Notes: generated by a model from the sequence alone, not told the origin. Positions 31,991-44,390 are shown, counted from the first letter of the stretch. The stretch: DNA of 64,000 bases from Diplonema papillatum (GCA_030068145.1 JAPJBO010000227.1:1-64000); one strand, 5' to 3'. Numbers and translations: made by a program.

Positions 31991-33639
31991 CGTGTGTGAC
32001 ACCCGCTTTACTCCAACTTGGGCTGAAAGCTTCTGAGGCTAACCTCCCACCCACCCCTCCCCACCCCCGTCGCCTTTTAACGATCGCCGCCCGCTCTTTT
32101 ACGCGTATGAGTACCTTTTTACTCTGTCTTAGACTCCCCTCGATACGAACTCTCGCGCCCACCAACCCCAACCCCCTTTTTTCTCTTTGATTTTCTTCTT
32201 TTTTTTTGTTCAGTCCTTTTTCTTATCACGTGGCAAGGCTTATCACGTGGGCGGCCCTGAGATTACCCCCTCAGGTGACACCACTTTATCTTTAGCCATA
32301 CTTCAACTCTCTTGGTTTTCCCCCCAGGTGCTGGTGTGTGACACCCACAGAAAAAGACATGCTGGCATCAGCCAGGCAAGAGTGGCAGTGTTCTGTCTAA
32401 AGATTAACCTAAGATTTCCCCCGCCTGACAAACCCGATCCACACCGCTGCCCTGTCTGCAGACACTCAGGTTCCGTGCTGATGATGGTCCGCGTGTATGT
32501 GTCCGTGCCTTAGGGACCGAAACACGGCGCCGACGGGACCAGTGCGGTATCGGAGCACATCATGTGTATCAGGGTCAAAACCTTGTGTCTTTTTGGCAAC
32601 AGGGTTTTAGACCAGGGATTTATACGCCGGTCTAGATGGGCGGGTCACCCGTCCATCCTCAAAAAAAAAAAAAAAAAAAAAACCCACGGGCTGGCGGGTG
32701 TGGGTAGGCTACCACAGCAGTCATAGGGGGTCATGGGGGGGTCCATAGGGGGTCCATAGGGGGGTCATATGGGGGTCCATAGGGGGTCCCAGGGGGGTCA
32801 TAGTGGGGGGGGGGTCATGGAGGCGAGCAAGCGGCCCAACCCGGCGAGACACAGCCGAACTTCCAACCGCAGTGGTGGATTCTATCACGCCCAACTCAGG
32901 ATGGGGCCGGGACAATGCCGGGGAAAAGGAAGGACATGCTAGGGCAACATACGTTGTTCAGCTCCTGGAAGAGACAGTGCACGGCAACCCAGCCAGCCTC
33001 ACGAAGCGAAACCCCACCGCCTCCACGAACGTACGCCGAACATTATTGAAGTTCGCAAAGGCTTCGGTGTACTTCGATGCCGTGTCGGCGGTCCTCGCAA
33101 AGAGAGAGCAGTTGGCACGACGCCCCATGCCCTTATTCTCCAACTCTTCCTTGTAATCCAACTGCTGTGTTTTCCCCCTCACGCGCCCTTTGCCGGACAA
33201 CTGCTGGTTCTCCCACCTCTCTGCTGCACCCTCCACCCTCTGGAACATCTGGCTCGGAATCTATACACGGTGCGCAGTGATGCACGGTGATGCACAGTGA
33301 TCCACGCTAGTGCGGTGTGCACAGTGACACGATAGCGCATGGTGGTGCATAGTGATCCACAGTGGAGGACAGTGGCGGCACTAATTTTCGGGCCCTCAAC
33401 GACTTTGCAGGGCTGGCTGGGGTGGCTGGACAGGCTGGACCACCACTGGGGGGGGGGGGTCTGGGGGGTCGACAAACACGTGCTCGGCACCCCGGTGCAA
33501 AAGACGGGTACCCGTCCATCTACATGGACTATTGCTCTAGGCCGAAATCCCCTTATAAATCCCTGTTTTAGACCCCAAAAAAAAGTACGTGCGCTCGGCT
33601 AAGGCCGGCGCGTGGCGAGACTGGAGGCAGCAGTTAAAG
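31991..33639. other. No supported gene; G-rich tandem tract
   Basis: 32257-32312 is a copy of dispersed repeat B. 32720-32825 repeats GGGGGTCCATAGG-type units. 32880-33156 carries a coding-looking frame (RATYVVQLLEETVHGNPASL...), but it has no known motif, no convincing splice sites and an equally long antisense frame, so I do not call it. 33268-33365 repeats GTGATGCACAGTG-like 10-12-mers. Confidence 0.5.
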
Positions 33640-34200
33640 TTCGGGGAACAGTAAAGTTCGGGCGAAGCTAAGTTCGGGCAATGCTGGTGAAGCTAAGTTC
33701 GAGTGATGCTTAGTTCGGGCGTTGCTAAGCGCTCAGGCTGCGCTGGTACTAAAAAACAGTTCGGGCACGAAGCGAAGTTCGGCCAGGGTGTAAAGTCCGG
33801 GTGAAGCCAAGGTCGGTGCTCGTACCCGGGGGGGGACACCCCCCCCGGATCCCCCCCGACCCACCGAGTGCGGGAAAAGTTTGGCGCTGGTACCCGGGTG
33901 GGCGCCCCCCCCGCCGCCCCCCGGCGAAGCAAAAGTTCGGGCGGAGCTAAGTTCTGGTGAAGCTCAGTTCGGACGATAATGAGTTCGAGTGATCCTAAGT
34001 TCGGGTGGAGCTAAGTTCTGGTGAAGCAAAGTTCGGGCGCAGCTGAGTTCGGGCGAAGCAACGCTCGGGCGAAGTTAAGTTCTGGCGAAGCAAAGTTCGG
34101 GCGATGCTAAATTCTGGTACGGGCGCAGCTGAGTTCGGACGAAGCAAAGTTCGCACGAAGCTGAGTTCTGGTGAAGCAAAGTTCGGTTCTCGTAGCAAGT
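33640..34200. repeat. Degenerate short tandem array (GAAGCTAAGTTCGGGC)
   Basis: About 30 diverged units of 15-20 bp built on AAGTTCGGGCGAAGC, interrupted at 33815-33930 by G/C-rich sequence. Confidence 0.8.
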
Positions 34201-34362
34201 TTGGCCTGTGATGGCAAGCTCAGCCGCCCGACTCCGTTTCCCGGGGTGACCCAAATACCGCGAGATACTGAGAAACTCCGCCAAAAACGCAATTTTCGGG
34301 CACATTTGACCCCGAAACGCAACAAACCTCGAAAACAATCTTCGACCGGAAAATGTCATGGG

Positions 34363-34445
34363 CGGGGTTCGAACCCGAACTCACCGGCCTGAAGGCCGGC
34401 GCCCGGCCTGAAGGCCGGCGCCCGGTCACTCTGCCACCCGCATAC
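34363..34445 (-). ncRNA. tRNA-like sequence with duplicated central arm
   Basis: On the - strand: GCGGGTGGCAGAGTGACC (A-box-like) and GGGTTCGAACCCCGCC (B box and T arm). The middle holds GGCGCCGGCCTTCAGGCC twice, a 20-bp tandem duplication of the anticodon arm region. The acceptor arms do not pair. Reads as a tRNA-derived repeat, not a working tRNA. Confidence 0.55.
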
Positions 34446-34804
34446 CTTCTGCGAGGAAAAAAAAAAGCTTGCCCAGCTCTTTCCAAAAACAATACACTTT
34501 TTTCATGAAGAAAAGCCGGGTTGGCTCGAATAGAGGCTCTTCACATTGCATGTTCATAGGACCTCCAGCAGTGATTTATATATGGGTCTGGGGCTCGGGG
34601 CCACCCCGAGCGCGAAAAAAAAAAATTGACTTAATTTTGGGCTGGGGGTTGGGGTAAGGCCGGGTCACTACCAACCGGGATCAGCGGGGGTGAGGGACGA
34701 ATCCATGGCGAAAGCCATGGCGAAGCCATGGGGGCAGGAAGAGTAAAACGGAGGCGGGGAAAGAGGAGGCAGGAGGGCCAGGGGCGGAGGTGGTGGGAGG
34801 CGAG

Positions 34805-36035
34805 ATGTTGACTACCAAGTCTAATTAAATTTGGGATCGGAAATTGAACGTTGACTACCAATTCTAATTAAATTTGGGATCGGAAATTGGACGTTGACTA
34901 CCAATTCTAATTAAATTTGGATTCAAAATCGAACGTTGACTACCAATTCTAATTAAATTTGGATTCAAAATTGAACGTTGACTACCAATTCTAATTAAAT
35001 TTGAGATCGGAAATTGGACGTTGACTACCAATTCTAATTAAATTTGGATTCAAAATTGAACGTTGACTACCAATTCTAATTAAATTTGGATCGAAATTGA
35101 ACGTTGACTACCAAGTCTAATTAAATTTGAGATCGGAAATTGAACGTTGACTACCAATTCTAATTAAATTTGGACTCAAAATTGAACGTTGACTACCAAT
35201 TCTAATTAAATTCAGAATCCGAAATTGGATGTTGACTACCAATTCTAATTAAATTTGTGTTCAAAATTGAACGTTGACTACCAATTCTAATTAAATTTGG
35301 ATTCAAAATTGACCGTTGACTACCAATTCTAATTAAATTTGGATTCAAAATTGGACGTTGACTACCAATTCTAATGCTAAATTTGGGATCGGAAATTGGA
35401 CGTTGACTACCAATTCTAATTAAATTTGGATTCAAAATTGAACGTTGACTACCAATTCTAATTAAATTTGGATCCGACAATAGACGTTGACTACCACTTC
35501 TAATTAAATTTGGGATCCGACATACTACCAATTCTAATTAAATTCAGAATCGGAAGTTGGACGTTGACTACCAATTCTAATTAAATTTGGGATCCGAATT
35601 TGGACGTTGACTACCACTTCTAATTAAATTTTGGATACGACATCAGACGTTGACTACGGATTGTAATTAAATTTGGAATCCGAAACTGGACGTTGACTAC
35701 CAATTGGAATTAAATTTGGGATCCGAAACTGGACGTTGCCTAGCAATTCTAATTAAATTTTGGATTTGGCATCAGACGTTGACTACCAAGTCTAATTGGT
35801 TGTGGATCCGAACCTAGACGTTGACTACCAATTTTAATTAAATTTGGAGCCAAACCTGAACGTTGACTACCAATTCTATTTAAATTTGGAATCGGAAATT
35901 GGACGTTGACTACCAATTCTAATTAAATTCAGGATCGGAAATTGGACGTTGAGTACCGATTCTAATTAGATTTGGGGTTCGGCATCAGACGTTGACTACC
36001 GGTTCTAACTGAATTTGGATTCAATACTAGGAGTT
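34805..36035. repeat. ~42-bp AT-rich satellite
   Basis: About 28 units with core CGTTGACTACCAATTCTAAT and TAAATTTGGAT; single units differ at several positions, more so toward the right end. A stray unit recurs at 36188-36220. Confidence 0.95.
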
Positions 36036-36054
36036 GACCGGCGCGGAAATTCTT

Positions 36055-36110
36055 CGCTGTACCGTACCGTGCGCTGGGGGGCGCTGCCCCCCAGACCCCC
36101 CCTGTCTTAC
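36055..36110. repeat. TACCGTACCG plus G/C hairpin motif
   Basis: GTACCGTACCGTGCGCTGG followed by a GGGGGGCGCTGCCCCCC hairpin and CAGACCCCCC. The same composite motif occurs inside both hAT-like copies (near 6825 and 44790-44825) and at 54950-54995 and 55093-55138. Confidence 0.8.
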
Positions 36111-36289
36111 AAATTAGCTTAACCATTTCGTCTGATTCTTGTTCCAACACTGGGTTGGGCTGGGCTGCCCTGGTAGTGCTTGCCTCTTGACTACCAATTC
36201 TAATTAATTTTGGATCCACCACAGGACCCCGAGGGCGAAGAGGACTTTTCTGCAGAGGAGGAAAAGCTATATAAATCCCTGACCTCCAG

Positions 36290-36459
36290 TCTCGAAAAAA
36301 AAAAAAAATGGCCACCCATTTTTTCTGGAACAAAAACTGCGGTACTTTTTGATGAAAAAAATGGCCACCCATTTTTTTTTCTCCGAATTTTTTTCTTGGG
36401 GGCCATCGGCCCCGCGGCAGCGTTTACAAAAAAGACACAAGGTTCTGACCCTGCATGGT
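36290..36459. mobile_element. MITE family 1, truncated copy
   Basis: Only the right terminus (GGTTCTGACCCTGCATG) and the A/T-rich interior remain; the inner part contains a local duplication of AATGGCCACCCATTTTTT. Confidence 0.75.
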
Positions 36460-36929
36460 ATCCATTCCAAGCACGTTCTTGCAAACCCCCCCCGCAGGTA
36501 CTGCAGACGCTTGCGGCGACTCTACCCCAGGCGGTTCGTCTTCGTCAAGACCAATGCTCTCCAGCATTTCGCTCAGCCTACTTCTCGACGGTGAGGGAGG
36601 AGCACCTGCCGCAGCACCTGCTGTGTTGCCTCTCGGGGTTTTTGGAACGGTTAAGGTGTCCACTGCCGACCCCCTAGCATCAAACATGCATGCGCGGCAG
36701 TGTTCTGCCTAAACATTAAACTAAGTTTTCCCCCCCGCCTAGCCAGCGCACAGAGGTATCCTGGCGGGTGTTGAAACTCGCAGTGACAGCACAAAAGCGA
36801 GGCGCGCTCTCGTTTTTTTTCCTTCTCGAAATGGTACACCGCTGTACTCTCGAAGGGAACATTTCCGGAAAGAAAACGGTTGCACACCGAGAAAAAAAAA
36901 GAAACGAACAGAATCGATATGCAGAAAGA

Positions 36930-36963
<34 letters not shown>

Positions 36964-37089
36964 TTCTATTTTGCATCCCTTTCCTAGACGACATCTTCCT
37001 CGAAGAAGACTTGATGCTAGCATCAACCATGCATGAGAGGCAGTGCTCTGCCTAAACATTAAACTAAGATTTTCCCCCCTAGCCCCCAC
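36460..37089. other. No gene; poly-C tract
   Basis: 36460-36485 is the tail of dispersed repeat D. 36931-36961 is an uninterrupted C-run of about 30 bases. 36857-36895 and 37030-37080 are short dispersed repeats (TTTCCGGAAAGAAAACGGTT; CTGCCTAAACATTAAACTAA). Confidence 0.6.
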
Positions 37090-37248
37090 ACACGGTGGGG
37101 ATCCAGCCTCAGAAACTGGAGTTAAAGAGGGTGTGCCCGAGTCACACCCGAAAAGCGGGTGCCACGCCACAACGCGTGTAAAATCCACACCCGCTCTTTT
37201 TAACTCCAGCTTTAACTTCAGCTTCTGAGGCTGGACTCCACCGTGCAC
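37090..37248. mobile_element. MITE family 2, uninterrupted copy
   Basis: ~160 bp foldback: CACGGTGGGGATCCAGCCTC at the left, GAGGCTGGACTCCACCGTG at the right, inner palindrome around GAGTTAAAGAGGG. Serves as the empty-site reference for the nested insertion at 15050. Confidence 0.85.
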
Positions 37249-38720
37249 ACCGAGAGAGAGAAACCCCCTCTTTACCCGTTCGTTCGTCAGTTGTCGTCCG
37301 TTCCTTCGTTAATCAGTGCAGACCCCACTCCGGAAATGCTCTCGATCCACCTGTGCGTTCTTAGTTCTCACGACGGCGCGCTGCAACTCTTCTCTTCTTC
37401 CCCCCCCTCCTTTTTTTCTTGAAAGTATGCTAATACTGCAGGGAATAGTTGACTAGACCTCTTGAGTTTGTGCTAACCACAAATTGGGGAGTCGGGAGAA
37501 CCTGCAAAGCCAAAAGCAGGACCGACCCCCCCGTTCGTGAGCAAAAGCGAAGAATAAAAACACCTTCTTTTTTCCATCTATCTACGGGATAGTAGTGGGG
37601 CGACCGGATACTCCTCGGAGAGATGGTCCCTGCACTCTAACTCGTCTCTCTCTCTCTCTATCTTTTGCAAGAGCAACTCAACTATTCCCCCATCTCTCTC
37701 TCTCTTCGAGAGCTTCCAAAGCAAGGCTTCCTATGCAGATGGGTCTGCCCGATGGCAGCTGGATGCACGAAATTCCTTTTGGAGGAAAGCGAAGCCCAAA
37801 AGAACGGTTTAACCAAAGGAAACAAAAAAAGCGTTCGCAGTCGAAGAAACAGAGATCAGCCGTTCGAGATTGCGCTCCATCGAGATTTCGGGAGGGACAG
37901 GATGTGTTGCCAGTTTGCTTTTCGTTTGGCGTAATAGTGCTGCGCGGCCATTGAAAGACCTCCAACCAGTACAGTCAGACTATTCGGTAGCCACTGCCAG
38001 GTCAGTTTTGGTGATCCAAAAAGTTGGGACAACCCTCAAACGTCAGTTTTTGTGCTGCAGTCAGAACATTCGGTAGCCACAGCCAGGTGGTATCGAAACA
38101 CACTGTGTTCGGGCTGTGTCAGTCACTCTACACGGCAGTCACCACGCACACTATTCGGCAGCCACAGCCAGGCTGCGCCACTACGCTCTCGTGCTGCAGT
38201 CAGATTATTCGGTAGCCACGGCCAGGTTGGTATCGAATTACACCGTGTTCGGGCTGTGTCAGTCGCACGCACACCCGTGCTGCAGTAGACTATTCGGTAT
38301 CGAATCACGTTGCTACATAGCAGACGCCACGCATACTCGTTTGGGCAGACCATTCGGTACCATTCGGTAGCCACCAGATACTCTACACGGCAGTCCAGGT
38401 TTCAGTCACTCGGTGGGCACCGTGCCCTGCTGTATCAGTACTCCCTCTGACCTCATATCGCATGCACACGAAGCTGGTTACCTTTAACAAACACCCAAAA
38501 GGTCGAAATACATCAATCTGTACGCTCATACGATTGTCGGAAACACATACACACATACACACGCAAAAAATAAGGCGCAGGCCCGGAAGAAGGCTCTTCG
38601 AACAAAATGGGTAGTTGCTGCAGCGACAACGCGGATGAGTATGCCCTGCCCTACTTTCGTTTTCTAGTTCATGAGGCTTGCCTCTCTCTCTGTTCTGCAG
38701 CGCGACGAAGAGGGACTTGC
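37249..38720. other. No gene; degenerate ~65-bp tandem repeats
   Basis: 37970-38400 has 5-6 diverged units around ATTCGGTAGCCACAGCCAGG and GTGTTCGGGCTGTGTCAGTC. The remainder is unrecognised. Confidence 0.65.
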
Positions 38721-38722
38721 TG

Positions 38723-39161
38723 TCAACTGTGTGCGAGTGCAAATACGTGCTGGATCTCGGCAAGCGATCCTGAGCCAGCAGAACATTTACGCGTGTTCAG
38801 CGTTTACGTGTGTTCAGGTCCACACTCACCTGCCTCCGCGCCGTCCTGAGCAATCTGGCTTGACGTTCGCGCCCGAGCCTGGCGTCCCTCGAAAGGACCC
38901 TAACCCCCGCAAACCCCGGTACTCCACACCAGTAGGTGTACTGTGTAGCACAGCACGTGTACGTATACATACAGCTTGTAGGGATACATAGTAGTGCAAT
39001 TGTGTGCGAGTGCAAAAAGTGCTGGATCTTGGCAAGCGATCATGATCCAGCAGAACATTTACGTGTGTTCAGGTCACGTTCGCGCCCGAAGTGAACCTAG
39101 CCTCAAAGGTGTCCCTCGAAAGGACCCTAAACCCCGCAAACCCCGGTACTCCACACCAGTG
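38723..39161. repeat. Diverged direct duplication before the satellite
   Basis: 38725-38945 and 38998-39161 share TGTGTGCGAGTGCAAA, AGCAGAACATTTACG and ACCCCGGTACTCCACACCAG. The second copy leads directly into the 217-bp satellite. Confidence 0.8.
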
Positions 39162-42100
39162 CCGCAGACCCGACGAGCCGCTGTACGCACGACAGAACAC
39201 GTAGCACACCACATACTGTATATTCCACCTAGTTGGTGTACTGTGTAGCTACAGCCAGTAGGTATACGCAGCAGTGCGAGGTCGTATTGAGACGCTGTGT
39301 CCACGGCACAGCACACCGTACCAATGCATTCCTCGTCGTATTTCCAGTTTGGGTCGCGCACGTTCCAATCAACCGCCGCAGACCCGACGAGCCGCTGCGC
39401 GCACGACAGAGGAACACGTAGCACACCACATACTGTATATTCCACCTAGTTGGTGTACTGTGTCGCTACAGCCAGTAGGTATACGCAGCAGTGCGAGGTC
39501 GTATTGAGACGCTGTGTCCACGGCACAGCACACCGTACCAATGCATTCCTCGTCGTATTTCCAATTTGGGTCGCGCACGTTCCAATCAACCGCCGCAGAC
39601 CCGACGAGCCGCTGCGCGCACGACAGAGGAACACGTAGCACACCACATACTGTATATTCCACCTAGTTGGTGTACTGTGTAGCTACAGCCAGTAGGTATA
39701 CGCAGCAGTGCGAGGTCGTATTGAGACGCTGTGTCCACGGCACAGCACACCGTACCAATGCATTCCTCGTCGTATTTCCAATTTGGGTCGCGCACGTTCC
39801 AATCAACCGCCGCAGACCCGACGAGCCGCTGCGCGCACGACAGAGGAACACGTAGCACACCACATACTGTATATTCCACCTAGTTGGTGTACTGTGTAGC
39901 TACAGCCAGTAGGTATACGCAGCAGTGCGAGGTCGTATTGAGACGCTGTGTCCACGGCACAGCACACCGTACCAATGCATTCCTCGTCGTATTTCCAGTT
40001 TGGGTCGCGCACGTTCCAATCAACCGCCGCAGACCCGACGAGCCGCTGCGCGCACGACAGAGGAACACGTAGCACACCACATACTGTATATTCCACCTAG
40101 TTGGTGTACTGTGTAGCTACAGCCAGTAGGTATACGCAGCAGTGCGAGGTCGTATTGAGACGCTGTGTCCACGGCACAGCACACCGTACCAATGCATTCC
40201 TCGTCGTATTTCCAATTTGGGTCGCGCACGTTCCAATCAACCGCCGCAGACCCGACGAGCCGCTGCGCGCACGACAGAGGAACACGTAGCACACCACATA
40301 CTGTATATTCCACCTAGTTGGTGTACTGTGTAGCTACAGCCAGTAGGTATACGCAGCAGTGCGAGGTCGTATTGAGACGCTGTGTCCACGGCACAGCACA
40401 CCGTACCAATGCATTCCTCGTCGTATTTCCAATTTGGGTCGCGCACGTTCCAATCAACCGCCGCAGACCCGACGAGCCGCTGCGCGCACGACAGAGGAAC
40501 ACGTAGCACACCACATACTGTATATTCCACCTAGTTGGTGTACTGTGTAGCTACAGCCAGTAGGTATACGCAGCAGTGCGAGGTCGTATTGAGACGCTGT
40601 GTCCACGGCACAGCACACCGTACCAATGCATTCCTCGTCGTATTTCCAATTTGGGTCGCGCACGTTCCAATCAACCGCCGCAGACCCGACGAGCCGCTGC
40701 GCGCACGACAGAGGAACACGTAGCACACCACATACTGTATATTCCACCTAGTTGGTGTACTGTGTAGCTACAGCCAGTAGGTATACGCAGCAGTGCGAGG
40801 TCGTATTGAGACGCTGTGTCCACGGCACAGCACACCGTACCAATGCATTCCTCGTCGTATTTCCAATTTGGGTCGCGCACGTTCCAATCAACCGCCGCAG
40901 ACCCGACGAGCCGCTGCGCGCACGACAGAGGAACACGTAGCACACCACATACTGTATATTCCACCTAGTTGGTGTACTGTGTAGCTACAGCCAGTAGGTA
41001 TACGCAGCAGTGCGAGGTCGTATTGAGACGCTGTGTCCACGGCACAGCACACCGTACCAATGCATTCCTCGTCGTATTTCCAATTTGGGTCGCGCACGTT
41101 CCAATCAACCGCCGCAGACCCGACGAGCCGCTGCGCGCACGACAGAGGAACACGTAGCACACCACATACTGTATATTCCACCTAGTTGGTGTACTGTGTA
41201 GCTACAGCCAGTAGGTATACGCAGCAGTGCGAGGTCGTATTGAGACGCTGTGTCCACGGCACAGCACACCGTACCAATGCATTCCTCGTCGTATTTCCAG
41301 TTTGGGTCGCGCACGTTCCAATCAACCGCCGCAGACCCGACGAGCCGCTGCGCGCACGACAGAGGAACACGTAGCACACCACATACTGTATATTCCACCT
41401 AGTTGGTGTACTGTGTAGCTACAGCCAGTAGGTATACGCAGCAGTGCGAGGTCGTATTGAGACGCTGTGTCCACGGCACAGCACACCGTACCAATGCATT
41501 CCTCGTCGTATTTCCAGTTTGGGTCGCGCACGTTCCAATCAACCGCCGCAGACCCGACGAGCCGCTGCGCGCACGACAGAGGAACACGTAGCACACCACA
41601 TACTGTATATTCCACCTAGTTGGTGTACTGTGTCGCTACAGCCAGTAGGTATACGCAGCAGTGCGAGGTCGTATTGAGACGCTGTGTCCACGGCACAGCA
41701 CACCGTACCAATGCATTCCTCGTCGTATTTCCAGTTTGGGTCGCGCACGTTCCAATCAACCGCCGCAGACCCGACGAGCCGCTGCGCGCACGACAGAGGA
41801 ACACGTAGCACACCACATACTGTATATTCCACCTAGTTGGTGTACTGTGTAGCTACAGCCAGTAGGTATACGCAGCAGTGCGAGGTCGTATTGAGACGCT
41901 GTGTCCACGGCACAGCACACCGTACCAATGCATTCCTCGTCGTATTTCCAATTTGGGTCGCGCACGTTCCAATCAACCGCCGCAGACCCGACGAGCCGCT
42001 GCGCGCACGACAGAGGAACACGTAGCACACCACATACTGTATATTCCACCTAGTTGGTGTACTGTGTCGCTACAGCCAGTAGGTATACGCAGCAGTGCGA

Positions 42101-43396
42101 GGTCGTATTGAGACGCTGTGTCCACGGCACAGCACACCGTACCAATGCATTCCTCGTCGTATTTCCAGTTTGGGTCGCGCACGTTCCAATCAACCGCCGC
42201 AGACCCGACGAGCCGCTGCGCGCACGACAGAGGAACACGTAGCACACCACATACTGTATATTCCACCTAGTTGGTGTACTGTGTAGCTACAGCCAGTAGG
42301 TATACGCAGCAGTGCGAGGTCGTATTGAGACGCTGTGTCCACGGCACAGCACACCGTACCAATGCATTCCTCGTCGTATTTCCAATTTGGGTCGCGCACG
42401 TTCCAATCAACCGCCGCAGACCCGACGAGCCGCTGCGCGCACGACAGAGGAACACGTAGCACACCACATACTGTATATTCCACCTAGTTGGTGTACTGTG
42501 TAGCTACAGCCAGTAGGTATACGCAGCAGTGCGAGGTCGTATTGAGACGCTGTGTCCACGGCACAGCACACCGTACCAATGCATTCCTCGTCGTATTTCC
42601 AATTTGGGTCGCGCACGTTCCAATCAACCGCCGCAGACCCGACGAGCCGCTGCGCGCACGACAGAGGAACACGTAGCACACCACATACTGTATATTCCAC
42701 CTAGTTGGTGTACTGTGTAGCTACAGCCAGTAGGTATACGCAGCAGTGCGAGGTCGTATTGAGACGCTGTGTCCACGGCACAGCACACCGTACCAATGCA
42801 TTCCTCGTCGTATTTCCAATTTGGGTCGCGCACGTTCCAATCAACCGCCGCAGACCCGACGAGCCGCTGCGCGCACGACAGAGGAACACGTAGCACACCA
42901 CATACTGTATATTCCACCTAGTTGGTGTACTGTGTAGCTACAGCCAGTAGGTATACGCAGCAGTGCGAGGTCGTATTGAGACGCTGTGTCCACGGCACAG
43001 CACACCGTACCAATGCATTCCTCGTCGTATTTCCAATTTGGGTCGCGCACGTTCCAATCAACCGCCGCAGACCCGACGAGCCGCTGCGCGCACGACAGAG
43101 GAACACGTAGCACACCACATACTGTATATTCCACCTAGTTGGTGTACTGTGTAGCTACAGCCAGTAGGTATACGCAGCAGTGCGAGGTCGTATTGAGACG
43201 CTGTGTCCACGGCACAGCACACCGTACCAATGCATTCCTCGTCGTATTTCCAATTTGGGTCGCGCACGTTCCAATCAACCGCCGCAGACCCGACGAGCCG
43301 CTGCGCGCACGACAGAGGAACACGTAGCACACCACATACTGTATATTCCACCTAGTTGGTGTACTGTGTAGCTACAGCCAGTAGGTATACGCAGCA
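39162..43396. repeat. 217-bp satellite, ~19.5 near-identical units
   Basis: Period exactly 217 bp, unit containing CCGCAGACCCGACGAGCCGC, CACCTAGTTGGTGTACTGTG and ATTGAGACGCTGTGTCCACG. Units are almost identical; the main variants are A/G in TTCCARTTTGGG and TAG/TCG in TGTGTMGCTACAG (C at 39471, 41634 and 42068). Frames of 62-97 codons recur in every unit on both strands only because the period is not a multiple of three and stops are sparse; I do not call them genes. Confidence 0.98.
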
Positions 43397-43397
43397 C

Positions 43398-43565
43398 TTG
43401 ATAGACCGCGATAGACCGAAGAATACAGCACCGGGCAATTCGATGCAGCTCTAGGGACTAGGGATGGACCTGATAGACCGTGGTGGACCGTGATTCGCTG
43501 TGATAAACAGCGGCAGGCACTTCGATGCAGTTTCAAGAGATAGGGACGGACCGGCTCACTAAATA
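43398..43565. repeat. ~165-bp segment shared with 53558-53722
   Basis: TTGATAGACCGYGATAGACC through GGACGGACCGGCTCAC occurs at both places with about five differences. Itself internally repetitive (GATAGACCG, TTCGATGCAG). Confidence 0.88.
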
Positions 43566-43644
43566 CGACCTAGCACGGATGGACCGGCTCATTTAGGACG
43601 CGTGTGTCCATGACACAGCACACCGAACCAAAGCGTTCCTCGTT

Positions 43645-43912
43645 GAAGATCTACGCACTAAACTTAAGCATATCACTCAGCGCAGGAAAATAAAGCAACA
43701 GCGATGCTCCTAGTAACGGCGAGTGAACAGGGCAGAGCCCAAGCCTGAACCGGTGTTCTACGGATATCCGGAATGTGGCGCAAGCTGCTTGGGGACACAA
43801 CTGGCGTCGAGGTAAGTCTCCTGGAATGGGGTATCCACAGAGGGTGAGAGTCCCGTATTTCCTTGACGAGCCATGTTGGTTAACTCCTTGCTAGCACGAG
43901 TCGCTCAGTTTG
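43645..43912 (+). rRNA. Fragment of the 5' part of LSU (28S) rRNA, inside a diverged satellite unit
   Basis: CTTAAGCATATCACTCAGCG, GTAACGGCGAGTGAACAGGG, AAGTCTCCTGGAATGGGG and CACAGAGGGTGAGAG are the conserved landmarks of LSU rRNA domain I in correct order and spacing. Only about 265 bases are present, with substitutions in normally invariant sites, so it is a pseudogene-like insertion. The left flank (GACACAGCACACCGAACCAA) and right flank (GTCGCGCACGTTCCAATCAA) are the two sides of one diverged 217-bp unit. Confidence 0.9.
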
Positions 43913-43992
43913 TATTTCTAATCTGGGTCGCGCACGTTCCAATCAACCGCCGCAGACCCGACGAGCCGCTGCGCGCAGGCCGACGATCGCAG

Positions 43993-44135
43993 TCCAGCGG
44001 TGTGCACCCAGGCTCCGAGTATCCCCCCAAGCAACACAAGAAGCCGGGCGCCCGGAAGGGCTCCGGCACAGCCACCGTTACACCACTCCCGCCGCTGGAG
44101 CAACAGCAGCAGCAGCAGCGGGAGCAACGGAGGCG

Positions 44136-44167
<32 letters not shown>

Positions 44168-44359
44168 CGCCTGCTGCTGCCGGCCCTGCGGCTTCGGCCG
44201 GGGCGCAAACACCGTCCACCTTTACAGGTGGCCGTGCGCAGCGCGGGTACGAGGCGAAGGGCGGACGGCAGCTCGGCGGCGAAGACAGGGACGGCGACGC
44301 CCGCGCGAACGCGGCGAAGGCGGCCATAGAACGCGTGGCTGAAGCGAAGCATCCGCCAG
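43993..44359 (+). CDS. Gln-rich protein with p97/VCP-interacting motif, exon 1 (5' edge uncertain)
   Basis: Frame with two Gln runs (about 44102-44168), Pro/Ala-rich spacers and a C-terminal GGRQLGG...DARANAAKAAIERVAEAK. RANAAKAAIER is an exact RX5AAX2R, the VIM motif by which gp78, SVIP, UBXD1 and Vms1/ANKZF1 bind the p97 N-domain. Ends CCAG|GTATTG with one base of a Gly codon, which GC at 45982 completes. Acceptors fit at 43978, 43992 or 44009; earlier exons may lie before the satellite. Function as a p97 cofactor is inference from one short motif in an Ala-rich context. Confidence 0.6.
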
Positions 44360-44390
44360 GTATTGTTGCAACATCTTTTTTTGAGAAAAA

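Noticed and set aside
32803-33156. 117-codon + strand frame with protein-like composition
   Set aside because: No recognisable domain, an equally long antisense frame, no convincing splice sites, surrounded by simple repeats.
34805-36035. Regular 42-bp repeats considered as a CRISPR-like or spacer array
   Set aside because: The whole unit drifts uniformly; there is no conserved repeat / variable spacer pattern.
36931-36961. 30-base C-run, considered as a telomere-like or quadruplex site
   Set aside because: A single homopolymer of uncertain length, prone to sequencing error; no repeat of a telomeric motif.
39162-43396. Repeating 62-97-codon frames on both strands, one set per 217 bp
   Set aside because: They are produced by the satellite unit itself; no start context, motif or codon signal, and both strands are open equally.
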